A stretch of DNA of 32,519 nucleotides, from contig JABEVB010000051.1 in assembly GCA_013044165.1 (NCBI GenBank), positions 1 through 32,519 on the forward strand. The letters run 5' to 3'. The position numbers were made by a program, and so were the translations under genes. The first letter of the stretch is position 1. Each line of letters opens with the position of its first letter. This DNA comes from Phycisphaerales bacterium (GTDB taxonomy: Bacteria; Planctomycetota; Phycisphaerae; WQYP01). The notes below the pieces were generated by a model, which did no database searches, was not told the origin of the DNA, and saw nothing but the letters and a program-made list of their open reading frames with translations. Positions 7,896-16,456 of this stretch are shown piece by piece.

Positions 7896-9740
7896 ATGAC
7901 AAACGAATTAAATCCGGATTTGGCCGCCTTGGGGCATAGCACCGATGAAACGGAGTTTTATACCCCGCTGCCTGAAGGCTATGTTAAAGGCCGCACAAAG
8001 TATGTAGTGGTGCTGGGCACAGTGATGAGCGGTCTGGGCAAGGGTATTTTCAGTTCCAGCCTCGCGAAGATTCTCAAGGATAAGGGCTTACGGGTAGCAC
8101 CCATAAAAATGGAGGGCTACCTGAATATAGACTCTGGAACACTCAACCCTTTCAGGCATGGTGAGGTATTTGTGCTCGATGACGGCATGGAAACCGACAT
8201 GGACCTGGGCACCTATGAGCGCATGCTCGACGAAAACCTTTCCGCCCGAAACTTTACTACCAGTGGCCAGATATTCACCCGCATTTTGGAACGCGAGCGA
8301 CACGGCCAGTACCTTGGTCGCGATGTGCAGATGATTCCGCATGTAACGGGCGAAGTAAAACGTACCCTGCGAGAGTTGGCCACCGAATCAAAAGCCGACA
8401 TCGTTTTTGTGGAAGTGGGCGGCACCGTCGGTGACTATGAGAACGGCTACTTTATTGAGGCCGTGCGTGAACTCGCCTACGAAGAAGGCGAAGATTCCGT
8501 TTGTATTGTGGCCCTGACGTATATCATGGAGCCGCAATCGCTGGGCGAGCAAAAATCCAAGGCGGCACAGTTAGGAATGAGGCAGGTCATGGAAGCGGGC
8601 TTGCAGCCCCATATCGTTGCATGCCGATGCCCCTCCCCGGTAACCGATAAAGTCCGCCAAAAGATTTCGATGTTCAGTAATGTTCCGCTGCGCCGGGTCT
8701 TTTCCATGCACGACATGCCTAGCATATACCTCGTGCCCGAAATGCTGCGCGAAGCCGGCATGGATCGCGAAGTTCTTACGCTTTTGGGCCTGCATGAGCG
8801 CGTCAATCAGCGCAATGAAGATCAGGCCCGTCGCAAGTGGCAGTGGTTCGTCGAACGGCTGTTGGCTCCCAAGGAAAAGACCGTCAACATTGCCGTCACT
8901 GGTAAATACACCTCGGTGCGGGACGCTTATGCCAGCATAGACAAAGCTCTGGAGCATTGCGGCGCTCACGCACACTGTCGTGTCAACATTCAGTGGATTG
9001 ACACCAGTCAGCTTAATGCCCGCAATGTAGCCGATGCCTTGCGCGGCTGCCATGCCGTCTTGTGTCCCGGCGGGTTTGGTTCGCGCGGTGCCGAAGGAAA
9101 AATTGAATGTGTTCGCTTTGCCCGTGAAAACAATATTCCCTACCTGGGCATATGTCTGGGCTTTCAAATGGCGGTCGTAGAATTCGCGCGCAACGTCTGC
9201 GGACTGACCAATGCCAATACCACCGAATTTGACGCGCACTGTCCGCATCCGGTCATTGACGTATTGCCGGAACAGAAAAAAATCGAAGGCCTCGGCGGCA
9301 ACATGCGACTCGGCGGTAAGGATGTTATACTCAAGCCCGGCAGTCGCATCAGCGACTTGTATGGCGCTGCGGAAAGCGTTCGGTTGCGTTTTCGCCATCG
9401 CTATGAGGTTGAACCAAAATACATTGACCAGTTGGAACGTGGCGGCCTTATTTTCAGTGGTCATGCCCCCCACCAACCCATCATGCAAATGCTCGAACTT
9501 CCCGAGAGCATGCATCCCTATTTTATGGCAACGCAGGCGCATCCCTGCCTCACCAGCCGCCCGCTTACCCCAGACCCGCTCTTTCTAGGCCTCGTAAAGG
9601 CAGCCTTGGTTAGAGCCTATCCACAACAGGTTTTTTCAACCATGACGGGCGGAAAACCCACGACCACCGCTGGCTCTGCCACCACCAAATCGGCCGCAGA
9701 GTCTCGGCCGACCAAAGCGGCAGCCTCTGTGGCCCTGTGA
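7896..9740 (+). CDS. pyrG: CTP synthase, divergent, triad Glu replaced by Cys
   Basis: Converts UTP to CTP using ATP and glutamine-derived ammonia. The synthetase domain follows a 33-residue N-terminal extension: GTVMSGLGKG (41-50) P-loop, KMEGYLNIDSGTLNP (71-85) in place of the usual K-x-DPYxNxDPGTM-P, HGEVFVLDDGMETDMDLG (88-105) and FVEVGGTVGD. The class I glutaminase domain has CPGGFGSRGAEGK, LGICLGFQ with nucleophile Cys420, and FRHRYEV. The terminal triad motif reads HPC (His549, Cys551) where the family has HPE, so the expected Glu is missing. The tail after about residue 580 is Thr/Ala/Ser-rich. The 614-residue length exceeds the usual 530-550. ATG 7896 follows GAGG by six bases; a GTG at 7884 is in frame but less well placed. 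CTP synthase is secure; glutamine use is in question. Confidence 0.93.
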   Translation: MTNELNPDLAALGHSTDETEFYTPLPEGYVKGRTKYVVVLGTVMSGLGKGIFSSSLAKILKDKGLRVAPIKMEGYLNIDSGTLNPFRHGEVFVLDDGMETDMDLGTYERMLDENLSARNFTTSGQIFTRILERERHGQYLGRDVQMIPHVTGEVKRTLRELATESKADIVFVEVGGTVGDYENGYFIEAVRELAYEEGEDSVCIVALTYIMEPQSLGEQKSKAAQLGMRQVMEAGLQPHIVACRCPSPVTDKVRQKISMFSNVPLRRVFSMHDMPSIYLVPEMLREAGMDREVLTLLGLHERVNQRNEDQARRKWQWFVERLLAPKEKTVNIAVTGKYTSVRDAYASIDKALEHCGAHAHCRVNIQWIDTSQLNARNVADALRGCHAVLCPGGFGSRGAEGKIECVRFARENNIPYLGICLGFQMAVVEFARNVCGLTNANTTEFDAHCPHPVIDVLPEQKKIEGLGGNMRLGGKDVILKPGSRISDLYGAAESVRLRFRHRYEVEPKYIDQLERGGLIFSGHAPHQPIMQMLELPESMHPYFMATQAHPCLTSRPLTPDPLFLGLVKAALVRAYPQQVFSTMTGGKPTTTAGSATTKSAAESRPTKAAASVAL

Positions 9741-9792
9741 ACTAAGCAACTTGCAGAAATGAAATCTCGGCCGATGGGCCGTGGCCGGTGCG

Positions 9793-10170
9793 TTATAACA
9801 TCACGTCATCCGGCGGTTTATCGCTGACGCGCTTACCGGCAAGTGCCCATGCATCAACATAGGGCGTGGCGGCTTTTTTTGCATCTGACCGGGGCAATAC
9901 GGCACGTCGCAGTGCAATCATCAGCGTTACCTGCAAAATAAGCCCGGTCAAAACGAAAATAATAAACACGAGTCCGATATATCCAATCAATAGCTGCTGA
10001 CGAGGCGGTTTGGCTTGCACTTGGCTTGGTGCCGGCTTGGTTGCGGGTGCCGCCGCAACGATCGGAGCTTTAATGGCCGCTTCAGCGCCTGACGCCGTCG
10101 GCAACACAAGTGTCGGCCATAATACAAGGGCCAGCCGCACCAACCTAACATAATTCTGTATGAAGCGCAT
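9793..10170 (-). CDS. Small membrane protein of unknown function
   Basis: About 125 residues. A signal-like hydrophobic segment (residues about 8-27, ending TASGAEA) is followed by an Ala/Pro/Lys-rich stretch, one strong transmembrane helix (LLIGYIGLVFIIFVLTGLI) and a short basic cytoplasmic-type tail. No catalytic motif is visible. ATG 10170 is favoured because AAGGA lies a few bases upstream; ATG 10185 and a start at 10218 are also open. It is convergent with CTP synthase and lies downstream of the CE7 esterase on the same strand, separated by about 140 bases. Membrane location is inferred from hydrophobicity; function is not recognised. Confidence 0.5.
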   Translation of the reverse strand: MRFIQNYVRLVRLALVLWPTLVLPTASGAEAAIKAPIVAAAPATKPAPSQVQAKPPRQQLLIGYIGLVFIIFVLTGLILQVTLMIALRRAVLPRSDAKKAATPYVDAWALAGKRVSDKPPDDVML

Positions 10171-10313
10171 GGTGTCCTTCGCCATTTGCCCCCGTGATGC
10201 GTGGGTGCCCCCACCCATCTGCCTGCTATTCTAAACCTTGCGGGCCGCCAATGCGATGCGCAGAAGAAACCAGCCTAAGCAAGGTATCGCAACATCAGCA
10301 TCATATATGCCGG

Positions 10314-11282
10314 CTACAGATAGCTTTTGGCAAATTGCAGTCGCTCCAGCACCTGAAACGCCCCCCCTCCTTCATGATTGTTAAATGGATAAACCTTCAT
10401 TTCTTTCGGCGCTGTAATGCGATTGTACACCGCAAAACCCGTACTCGGCGGGCACGTGTCATCCATCAACGCCACGGAAAAAAGAGCCCGAGCCTTGATC
10501 CGCGGGGCAAAATGAATGCCGTCAAAATACGCCAGCGTGTTAAACACCATATCCACGCGATGCCGATGAGCCTTAAGATAGTGACTTATTTCATTGTAAG
10601 GCGAGGTATCCACCAGGGTAACGGCGCGCTGGTAGTGGCACAAAAACGCAACGTCTGCCATGAGCAGCTTAACGCGTGGGCTTAAAGCTGCGGTTGCAAT
10701 TGAAATACCACCCCCTTGGCTGGCCCCGGCTACGCCAATGCGGGCTGAGTCTACTTCGGGATGAGCCGCCGCAGCTTCAACGGCACGCACGGCATCGGTA
10801 AAAACCCGCCGATAGAAATAGCTTTCTCGCGATTCGATACCGCGGGTCATAAACCCGGGCCGTTGCGGGCCGCAAACACCTTCATCTGGAGTGTCTCCCG
10901 TGGACCCGCTGCTGCACCCCTGTCCACGCGTATCCATAACAAAACAACCTATGCCCGCCACAGGCAAAGCTAAATGTTCCACCGGCAACCCTCGCCCGCC
11001 GGTATAACCTACATAACTCACAACACACGGATACTTTGCTCCGCGGTCCGGCGGCAAAAGAAGCCACCCTTTTATTCGCTGCCCCATAAATCCGCTGAAG
11101 CTGACATCCCATACGCGCACTTGTCGGTATATATCGCCGCCAAAGGGTGTAAATTGAGGCAGCAGGTCAAACTTTGCCGAATCACTCAGCGAGCCTTGCC
11201 AGAATACATCAAAATCCGGCGGGGCCGCTTCAGTTACGACATATTGCTTAAGTTGCTCCAAAGGCATATCGAACCACGGCAT
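10314..11282 (-). CDS. Acetylxylan esterase / cephalosporin-C deacetylase (CE7)
   Basis: A 322-residue alpha/beta-hydrolase that removes acetyl groups from xylooligosaccharides and similar small substrates, usually in the cytoplasm. The family marks are present: RGQG (119-122), GASQGG (186-191) with nucleophile Ser188, DDTCPPST (274-281) with the acid residue, and NNHEGGG (301-307) with catalytic His303. Length matches the CE7 family, whose members form hexamers with an inward-facing active site. No signal peptide is seen. The start is firm: AGGAGA lies five bases upstream of the ATG. It is divergent from purC. Together with the GH3 fragment it points to plant polysaccharide breakdown, which is inference. 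Confidence 0.92.
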   Translation of the reverse strand: MPWFDMPLEQLKQYVVTEAAPPDFDVFWQGSLSDSAKFDLLPQFTPFGGDIYRQVRVWDVSFSGFMGQRIKGWLLLPPDRGAKYPCVVSYVGYTGGRGLPVEHLALPVAGIGCFVMDTRGQGCSSGSTGDTPDEGVCGPQRPGFMTRGIESRESYFYRRVFTDAVRAVEAAAAHPEVDSARIGVAGASQGGGISIATAALSPRVKLLMADVAFLCHYQRAVTLVDTSPYNEISHYLKAHRHRVDMVFNTLAYFDGIHFAPRIKARALFSVALMDDTCPPSTGFAVYNRITAPKEMKVYPFNNHEGGGAFQVLERLQFAKSYL

Positions 11283-11448
11283 AATTATCTCCTAGAACTG
11301 CCTCGGAACACGTTTAACGCACCGGTATAACCATCATGGCACGTAAACTAACAAGATGTAATGGTAACAGCAAGTTACACAAATACGCCTTTTCGCATCA
11401 GCACGGCAGCTACCACACCAGGTGCCAATCATCCCGCCCGACACGCCG

Positions 11449-11476
11449 TTACATCCTCATACGCCGCGGGTATACT
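11449..11476 (+). promoter_or_regulatory. Candidate sigma-70-type promoter of purC
   Basis: TTACAT (11449-11454) and TATACT (11471-11476) are separated by 16 bases, about 40 bases before the GTG start of purC. Both boxes match the consensus in four to five of six positions. The assignment is by eye only. Confidence 0.4.
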
Positions 11477-11517
11477 GCCGCTCGTTGGGATTTTTAACCC
11501 GTATATGGAGTACGTTG

Positions 11518-12411
11518 GTGAAGGCGTTGCTACAATCAGATATTCCAAACCTTCCAGTACGGCGCGGTAAAGTACGCGATGTTTACGACCTCGGCGATTC
11601 ACTGCTTATTGTGGCCAGCGATCGCATCAGCGCCTTTGATGTAATTTTGCCCACCGGTATTCCCGATAAAGGCGCTGTGCTCACCCGGCTTAGCAACTTT
11701 TGGTTTAACAAGTTTGGCAACACAACCCCCAACCACATTATCGCGACCGACATTCGAGCCTTTCCGGCCTTGCTGCAGCCATACGCCGCAGAGCTTGACG
11801 GCCGAAGCATTGTCGTGCGAAAAACCAAAGTAATTCCAATTGAATGTGTTGTCCGCGGCTATATCACAGGCGGAGGCTGGAAGGAGTATCAAAAGCTAGG
11901 CAGCGTCAGCGGCATTGCCTTGCCATCCGGCCTGAAGCTTTGCCAGCAGCTTGCACAGCCAATTTTTACGCCCACCACCAAGGCCGAGCAAGGTCATGAC
12001 CAAGCCATCAGTTTTGGTGAGGTGCAGAGCATCGTTGGTGCGGACGTCGCCGGGTTTATTCGCGATAAGTCCATTGCTCTTTATCAGCAGGCAGCGGCCT
12101 ACGCTTTGGGCCGGGGCATCATCATTGCCGACACCAAGTTTGAATGGGGCGTGGCCCCCACTAACCCTGATCCAATCTTAATTGACGAAATTCTCACGCC
12201 CGACAGCTCTCGCTTTTGGCCCGCCGTTGAATACCTGCCGGGCCGCGAGCAGGCCAGCTTCGACAAGCAGTACGTTCGCAATTACCTCGAAACGCTCTCT
12301 TGGAATAAAGCCCCACCGGGGCCTGCGCTCCCAAACGACATCGTGCTCAATACAAGAAGCAAGTATGTCGAAGCCTTTGAACGCCTTACCGGAAGCCGTT
12401 TCGGCATATAG
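11518..12411 (+). CDS. purC: Phosphoribosylaminoimidazole-succinocarboxamide synthase (SAICAR synthetase)
   Basis: Joins CAIR and aspartate with ATP in purine biosynthesis. Family motifs are clear: RRGKVRDVYDLGDSLLIVASD near the N-terminus (nucleotide-binding hairpin), DRISAFDVILP, PIECVVRGYITGGGWKEY, IADTKFEWG and LIDEILTPDSSRFWP, followed by SFDKQYVRNYL. The protein is about 297 residues, typical of the longer SAICAR synthetase class. I place the start at GTG 11518, with GGAG (11507-11510) seven bases upstream. A frame open back to 11422 would add 32 residues unlike the family and would overlap the promoter. It is followed by trpB after 124 bases. Confidence 0.93.
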   Translation: MKALLQSDIPNLPVRRGKVRDVYDLGDSLLIVASDRISAFDVILPTGIPDKGAVLTRLSNFWFNKFGNTTPNHIIATDIRAFPALLQPYAAELDGRSIVVRKTKVIPIECVVRGYITGGGWKEYQKLGSVSGIALPSGLKLCQQLAQPIFTPTTKAEQGHDQAISFGEVQSIVGADVAGFIRDKSIALYQQAAAYALGRGIIIADTKFEWGVAPTNPDPILIDEILTPDSSRFWPAVEYLPGREQASFDKQYVRNYLETLSWNKAPPGPALPNDIVLNTRSKYVEAFERLTGSRFGI

Positions 12412-12448
12412 CCGGCACCGAGGGCTTAAGCGCCGGCCTAACTCTCGT

Positions 12449-12478
12449 TTGCTTTATCACGTTTGTGCCCACTATCAT
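12449..12478 (+). promoter_or_regulatory. Candidate promoter of trpB
   Basis: TTGCTT (12449-12454) and TATCAT (12473-12478) are 18 bases apart, about 57 bases before the trpB start. If real, trpB has its own promoter rather than depending only on read-through from purC. Weak evidence by eye. Confidence 0.3.
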
Positions 12479-12535
12479 AAACATTTGGGCAGCACGCAAA
12501 GATGGCCTGCCCAGTGGCCTAATTGAAGGAGTCTC

Positions 12536-13825
12536 ATGAGCCAGGCCGTTATAGAAAACCCCAGCAGGCTCTCAAGTTCTCAGGTTGCCGAGCGTGGTAA
12601 TCCGCATGTGGCAAGTGCCGCCGTGCCGGATGCAACCGGGCATTTTGGGCCTTACGGCGGAACCTATGTACCCGAAACACTTATGATCGCAGTGCACCAG
12701 CTTGCCGAAGAATACGATCGCGCTCGCAAAGACCCGGATTTTCAGCGGCAACTGTCCTATTACCTCAAGGAATTCGTCGGCCGCCCTACTCCCTTGTATC
12801 ACGCGCGGCGACTTACCGAACTTGCCGGCGGCGCTAAGATATATCTAAAGCGCGAAGACCTTGCTCATACCGGCGCTCATAAAATCAACAACACCATCGG
12901 CCAGGGCCTGCTTACACTGCGTATGGGCAAAAAACGCATCATCGCCGAAACCGGCGCCGGCCAGCACGGCGTTGCCACCGCCACCGCAGCGGCCGCCTTT
13001 GGCCTTACTTGCGATGTATACATGGGATCGGAAGATATACGGCGGCAGTCGCTGAATGTATTTCGCATGAGGCTGATGGGGGCTCGCGTGGTCGCCGTTG
13101 AGACCGGATCGCGCACTCTTAAAGATGCCACCAACGAAGCCATGCGAGATTGGATGGGATCGGTAGGCCATACGCATTACATCATTGGCAGCGTAGTGGG
13201 CCCCCACCCGTTTCCACAGATTGTTCGAGATTTTCAGAGCGTAATCGGGCAGGAAACACGCAGCCAGGCCATGCAGCTTTTAGGGCGATTGCCCGATGCA
13301 GTCGTCGCTTGTGTTGGCGGTGGCTCTAATGCGGCCGGCATGTTCTATCCTTTTGTCGAAGATGCCGGGGTAAAACTTTTTGGAGTGGAGGCCGGCGGTC
13401 GGGGACTTATACTCGGGCAGCACGCCGCGTCGCTCTCGCTCGGTCAACCAGGCGTACTGCACGGCTCGCTGTCCTATGTACTGCAAAATCAAGACGGCCA
13501 AACAGCGGATGTGCACAGCATCAGCGCCGGGTTAGATTACCCTGGCGTAGGTCCTGAACATGCCTACTGGAAAGACACCAATCGCGTAAGCTACCACGCC
13601 TGCACCGATACAGATGCACTTGCGGCGTTTACCACCACCGCCCAGCGCGAAGGCATCATTCCGGCTTTGGAGTCGGCCCATGCGGTTGCATTTGCCCTGA
13701 AACAAGCTGCCAAGATGGACAAACATCAGGTGCTTATCATCAACATGAGCGGCCGTGGCGATAAAGATTGCATGGAAGCCGCACGCCTGCTTAATGTAGA
13801 TGGCGTACCCAGCGTTAAGGCTTAG
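12536..13825 (+). CDS. trpB: Tryptophan synthase beta subunit
   Basis: Condenses indole with L-serine to give tryptophan, using pyridoxal phosphate. A 429-residue protein of the standard TrpB1 type: [41 protein letters not shown] with PLP-binding Lys116, [22 protein letters not shown] (phosphate-binding glycine loop), and [18 protein letters not shown], which contains the COMM/allosteric region residues. The N-terminal 35 residues are a variable extension. The start is supported by GAAGGAG four bases upstream. TrpA and other trp genes are absent from the window, so trpB stands apart from a trp operon here. The stop is 11 bases before the next start, so the small lipoprotein is probably co-transcribed. 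Confidence 0.96.
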   Translation: MSQAVIENPSRLSSSQVAERGNPHVASAAVPDATGHFGPYGGTYVPETLMIAVHQLAEEYDRARKDPDFQRQLSYYLKEFVGRPTPLYHARRLTELAGGAKIYLKREDLAHTGAHKINNTIGQGLLTLRMGKKRIIAETGAGQHGVATATAAAAFGLTCDVYMGSEDIRRQSLNVFRMRLMGARVVAVETGSRTLKDATNEAMRDWMGSVGHTHYIIGSVVGPHPFPQIVRDFQSVIGQETRSQAMQLLGRLPDAVVACVGGGSNAAGMFYPFVEDAGVKLFGVEAGGRGLILGQHAASLSLGQPGVLHGSLSYVLQNQDGQTADVHSISAGLDYPGVGPEHAYWKDTNRVSYHACTDTDALAAFTTTAQREGIIPALESAHAVAFALKQAAKMDKHQVLIINMSGRGDKDCMEAARLLNVDGVPSVKA

Positions 13826-13836
13826 AGAAGGTGCAT

Positions 13837-14244
13837 ATGAACAAGTCTTTATTGATTAGCGGCTCCATCCTTGCCCTTACCGCCCTCGCGCTCGGCGGCT
13901 GTGCACAGCCTGCCAACAAGCCTCAAGCGGCGCTCCGCAGCCCGCCAAGTTCCTCTGGTAGCGACGCATTTGAGTTTGGATATTCCACACCGCATCCAGT
14001 CCTGGTGGTGGGCTTGCCCAATCATCCCGGCCAGAAGCCAACCGTCACCACCATTGCCGGCGCAGTTATTCCCCATAAACCTGCCCAACCTGCAAATACC
14101 GGCGAGGGCTTGCCAACTAAAACCTCGGTACAGGTTATCGAAGAACCCCCACCGACAACCCAACCGGCAGCCTCTACCCGTCCATCTACCGCGTCAGCCA
14201 ATGCTACTGACAATCGCCCAAGCTCGTCAACACAGCCTCATTAG
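13837..14244 (+). CDS. Small proline/serine-rich lipoprotein
   Basis: A 135-residue protein starting at ATG 13837, with AAGG five bases upstream. A lipoprotein signal is clear: MNKSLL, a hydrophobic core and lipobox LGGC with the acylated Cys at residue 22. The mature part is low-complexity, rich in Pro, Ser, Thr, Ala and Gln, with a short folded-looking segment YSTPHPVLVVGLPNHPGQKP near residues 50-70. It would be membrane-anchored on the periplasmic side. No family is recognised. It lies 11 bases after trpB but has no evident role in tryptophan synthesis. Confidence 0.7.
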   Translation: MNKSLLISGSILALTALALGGCAQPANKPQAALRSPPSSSGSDAFEFGYSTPHPVLVVGLPNHPGQKPTVTTIAGAVIPHKPAQPANTGEGLPTKTSVQVIEEPPPTTQPAASTRPSTASANATDNRPSSSTQPH

Positions 14245-14449
14245 CCAATGGACGCTATCATTCTATGGGCGTTGGCCATGGAATATCCCGCCATCTGGAG
14301 AAATTGTAGCCACCAGCGTGTAAGATTCTGCTGCGCCCAACGACTTATGAACATGAGGGTTCCGACTCAACTCATCCTTTTGCGGCTAAATTCCGTAAGT
14401 GTGGTGTGATAGTAAATAGAGCGGGCACCGCAATCGAAAAGGACAATCT

Positions 14450-15331
14450 ATGATTTCAACAGCACTGGAGTCTAGAATCGCAGCCGCACCTCAGCGATCC
14501 GGTGCACGCCTGGTGATGTTCGTGGCGTTTTTAGGCTTTTTTTTATCGGGTTACAACAACTTTATGCTTCCGCTGGAGCTTATAAAACTTACCCCGACTT
14601 TCAACCTCAGTGCCGGGCAAAATGGTGAGCTTCTGGCTGCAACCTTTTTGGGAATGCTCTTAGGAGGAGCCATCTTCGGGCGCCTCGCGGATCTGCTGGG
14701 CCGCAAACCAGCCATGATCGTCAACATGCTGATTATTGCCGCCTGCGCCATAGCCGCTGGGTTTGTCACCGGTCCCGACCAACTCTTAACCCTGCGATTA
14801 ATCTTGGGTATAGGCATCGGCGGCGGCTACCCCATTGGCTCCGCCTATGTGGCGGACATCGCTCAAAACCATCATCGCGGCTCCAAAATGACGCTGGCTT
14901 TTTCAGGCTGGGGGTTTGGAGCCTTGGCCGCCGGTCTGTTTGGCTGGGCCATGCTGGCACTGCTTCCGGCCAATCAAGGCTGGCGGTGGATGCTCGCCTC
15001 GGGGGCCATTCCCGCTATCATCGCGATGGCGGTCATTGCATTTATGAAAATGCCCGAATCTCACGCTTGGAAACATGCCAGAACGCTTGAGCCACTCTCC
15101 GCTCGGGCATTGTTCTCGCCTGCCCATTGCCGTCTTACCATCGCCAAATTATTGGATTGCCTCCGCGTAAAAACATTCCACCCGACAAAGCCGAGGTATT
15201 TAACTGCCGACCCGGGGCTTTGCGACATCCACGCCAAACCAAAGACTCGCATTACGTCGCCAGCGACGATACCGCCCCCTGCTGCGCCAGTGATGGTTGC
15301 TGCTAGCAATTGGTGTATAAACATGGGATGA
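14450..15331 (+). pseudogene. Truncated MFS transporter (N-terminal half only)
   Basis: Residues 1 to about 230 are the first six-helix half of a major facilitator transporter: GFFLSGYNNFMLPLELIKL in helix 1, GRLADLLGRKP (the motif A loop between helices 2 and 3), RLILGIGIGGGYPIGSAYVAD in helix 4, and MPESHAWKHAR after helix 6. At ALFSPAHCRLTI, where the loop to helix 7 should continue, the frame changes into non-hydrophobic sequence and stops at 15331; the second six helices are absent. The same DNA in another frame (15133-15306) encodes what looks like the 3' end of an arsM-type gene. The simplest reading is a deletion that joined an MFS 5' half to an arsM 3' end. AAAAGGA precedes the ATG. 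The half-transporter is unlikely to work alone. Confidence 0.75.
15133..15306 (+). pseudogene. 3' remnant of an ArsM-type arsenite methyltransferase
   Basis: In the frame beginning at 15133 the sequence reads SYHRQIIGLPPRKNIPPDKA, then a Cys, GALRHPRQTK and a Cys-rich end (CCASDGCC) before TAG at 15304-15306. From memory, this pattern, with a conserved RHPR-TK block and paired terminal cysteines, resembles the tail of the ArsM methyltransferases that neighbour arsS; cysteines there would suit arsenite binding. About 57 codons remain, with no start or methyltransferase core, and the upstream side runs into the truncated MFS gene. The tail lies directly before arsS, where arsM is commonly found. 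ArsM identity is an inference from composition, memory of relatives and position; the presence of a cut-off coding end in another frame is seen directly. Confidence 0.5.
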
Positions 15332-15358
15332 ACTGTCTTTCTATATGGGAATCTTTAG

Positions 15359-16372
15359 ATGAATTTGCCTGTTATTAATGCCGCGAGTGCCAATCGTTTT
15401 GACCATTGTACGGCCCAGGCCGGCGATGCTGCCCTCCGCGGAATCTCTGTTCAAACCGTGCAGGTTAACATCGCCTTGCGCTGTAACTTGGCCTGTCATC
15501 ATTGCCATGTGGAATCGTCCCCAAAACGACAAGAACAGATGTCGTGGCAAACAATGGAGCAGGTGCTTGCGGCCGCCGCCAAAGCAGGCGCTACCACCCT
15601 CGACATAACCGGGGGTGCCCCCGAAATGCATCCCGATTTTCGACGCTTTGTACTCGCCGCCCTTGCCCAAAAACTTCACGTTATGGTGCGTACCAACCTT
15701 ACCATCATGTTGGAGCCTGGCTACCAGGATTTCCCCGACTTTTATGCCAAAAATAAAATTCATCTCATTGCTTCGCTGCCATGCTACCTCGAATCTAATG
15801 TTGATCATCAACGCGGCAAGTATGTGTATCGTGAAAGCATTGAGGTAATCCAACGCCTTAACGCACTCGGGTTTGGGTCTCGTGAAGATATGCCACTGGA
15901 CCTCGTGTACAACCCCGGCGGACCATCGCTGCCGCCTAACCAAGTCAGCCTCGAAGCCGATTATCGCCGCGAACTCGCCAGGCATTTTGGCATTCGATTC
16001 ACGCGACTCTATACCATTACCAACGTGCCGATCGGCCGGTTTCTCCACGACTTATCCCGCCAGGGATATGCCGCCAAATATCTTGATTTGCTCGAACGCA
16101 CCTTCAACCCAACCACCGTGCCAGAACTCATGTGCCGTCATCAGGTGCACGTCGGCTGGGATGGCACGCTCTACGATTGCGACTTTAACTACGCAATTAA
16201 ACTACCCGCTGAAGGTTCGGGCCACATATCCACCTTCGACCCGCAAACCTATTTGGCTCGCCGTATCACCACCGGCGATCATTGCTTGGCGTGCACCGCC
16301 GGCGGTGGTTCCTCCTGTGGCGGCAGCTTGGTTGACAATCAATTGCCGCTAAGCCGCAATGCCGCCGGTTAA
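15359..16372 (+). CDS. arsS: Arsenosugar biosynthesis radical SAM protein ArsS
   Basis: A 337-residue radical SAM enzyme of the TIGR04167 / DUF3641 group. The 4Fe-4S motif is CNLACHHC (Cys42, Cys46, Cys49), followed by DITGGAPEMHPDFR, the GGAPE-type SAM-binding loop. The C-terminal DUF3641 part has MCRHQVHVGWDGTLYDCDFN and a closing CLACTAGGGSSCGGS (Cys309, Cys312, Cys320). Work on this family shows ArsS adds a 5'-deoxyadenosyl group to dimethylarsenite, the committed step to arsenosugars. Some relatives are selenoproteins; here all motif residues are ordinary Cys codons. The ATG has only a weak GGGA upstream and lies 53 bases after the arsM-like tail, so translation may once have been coupled to arsM. 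It heads a tight same-strand gene set. Confidence 0.88.
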   Translation: MNLPVINAASANRFDHCTAQAGDAALRGISVQTVQVNIALRCNLACHHCHVESSPKRQEQMSWQTMEQVLAAAAKAGATTLDITGGAPEMHPDFRRFVLAALAQKLHVMVRTNLTIMLEPGYQDFPDFYAKNKIHLIASLPCYLESNVDHQRGKYVYRESIEVIQRLNALGFGSREDMPLDLVYNPGGPSLPPNQVSLEADYRRELARHFGIRFTRLYTITNVPIGRFLHDLSRQGYAAKYLDLLERTFNPTTVPELMCRHQVHVGWDGTLYDCDFNYAIKLPAEGSGHISTFDPQTYLARRITTGDHCLACTAGGGSSCGGSLVDNQLPLSRNAAG

Positions 16373-16456
16373 ATGTAAGATTATCGCGTCTTAACCGTCT
16401 AATGAGGGTCGAGCCACCTCTGTGGGAAGGCCCGCTTAGAAGAAAGGAAATCGGTT

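Noticed and set aside
8571-9542. A 323-codon minus-strand open frame opposite CTP synthase
   Set aside because: Shadow of the coding strand; CTP synthase motifs on the plus strand are decisive.
11361-11570. A short open frame before purC
   Set aside because: It overlaps the promoter candidate and the start of purC in another frame and has no ribosome site.
12411-12437. GCCGGC inverted repeat after purC as a terminator
   Set aside because: Six-base arms around a 15-base loop with no U-tract; GCCGGC is self-complementary and common in this DNA.
12487-12512. GGGCAG/CTGCCC repeat before trpB as a trp attenuator
   Set aside because: No leader peptide with Trp codons and no competing hairpin or U-tract are visible.
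15061-15324. An 87-codon minus-strand open frame over the MFS/arsM junction
   Set aside because: Composition is partly protein-like, but the plus-strand MFS and Cys-rich tail readings explain the DNA better and no start signal precedes it.
16301-16345. Possible selenocysteine in ArsS
   Set aside because: All cysteines in the C-terminal motif are TGC/TGT and the frame has no internal TGA.
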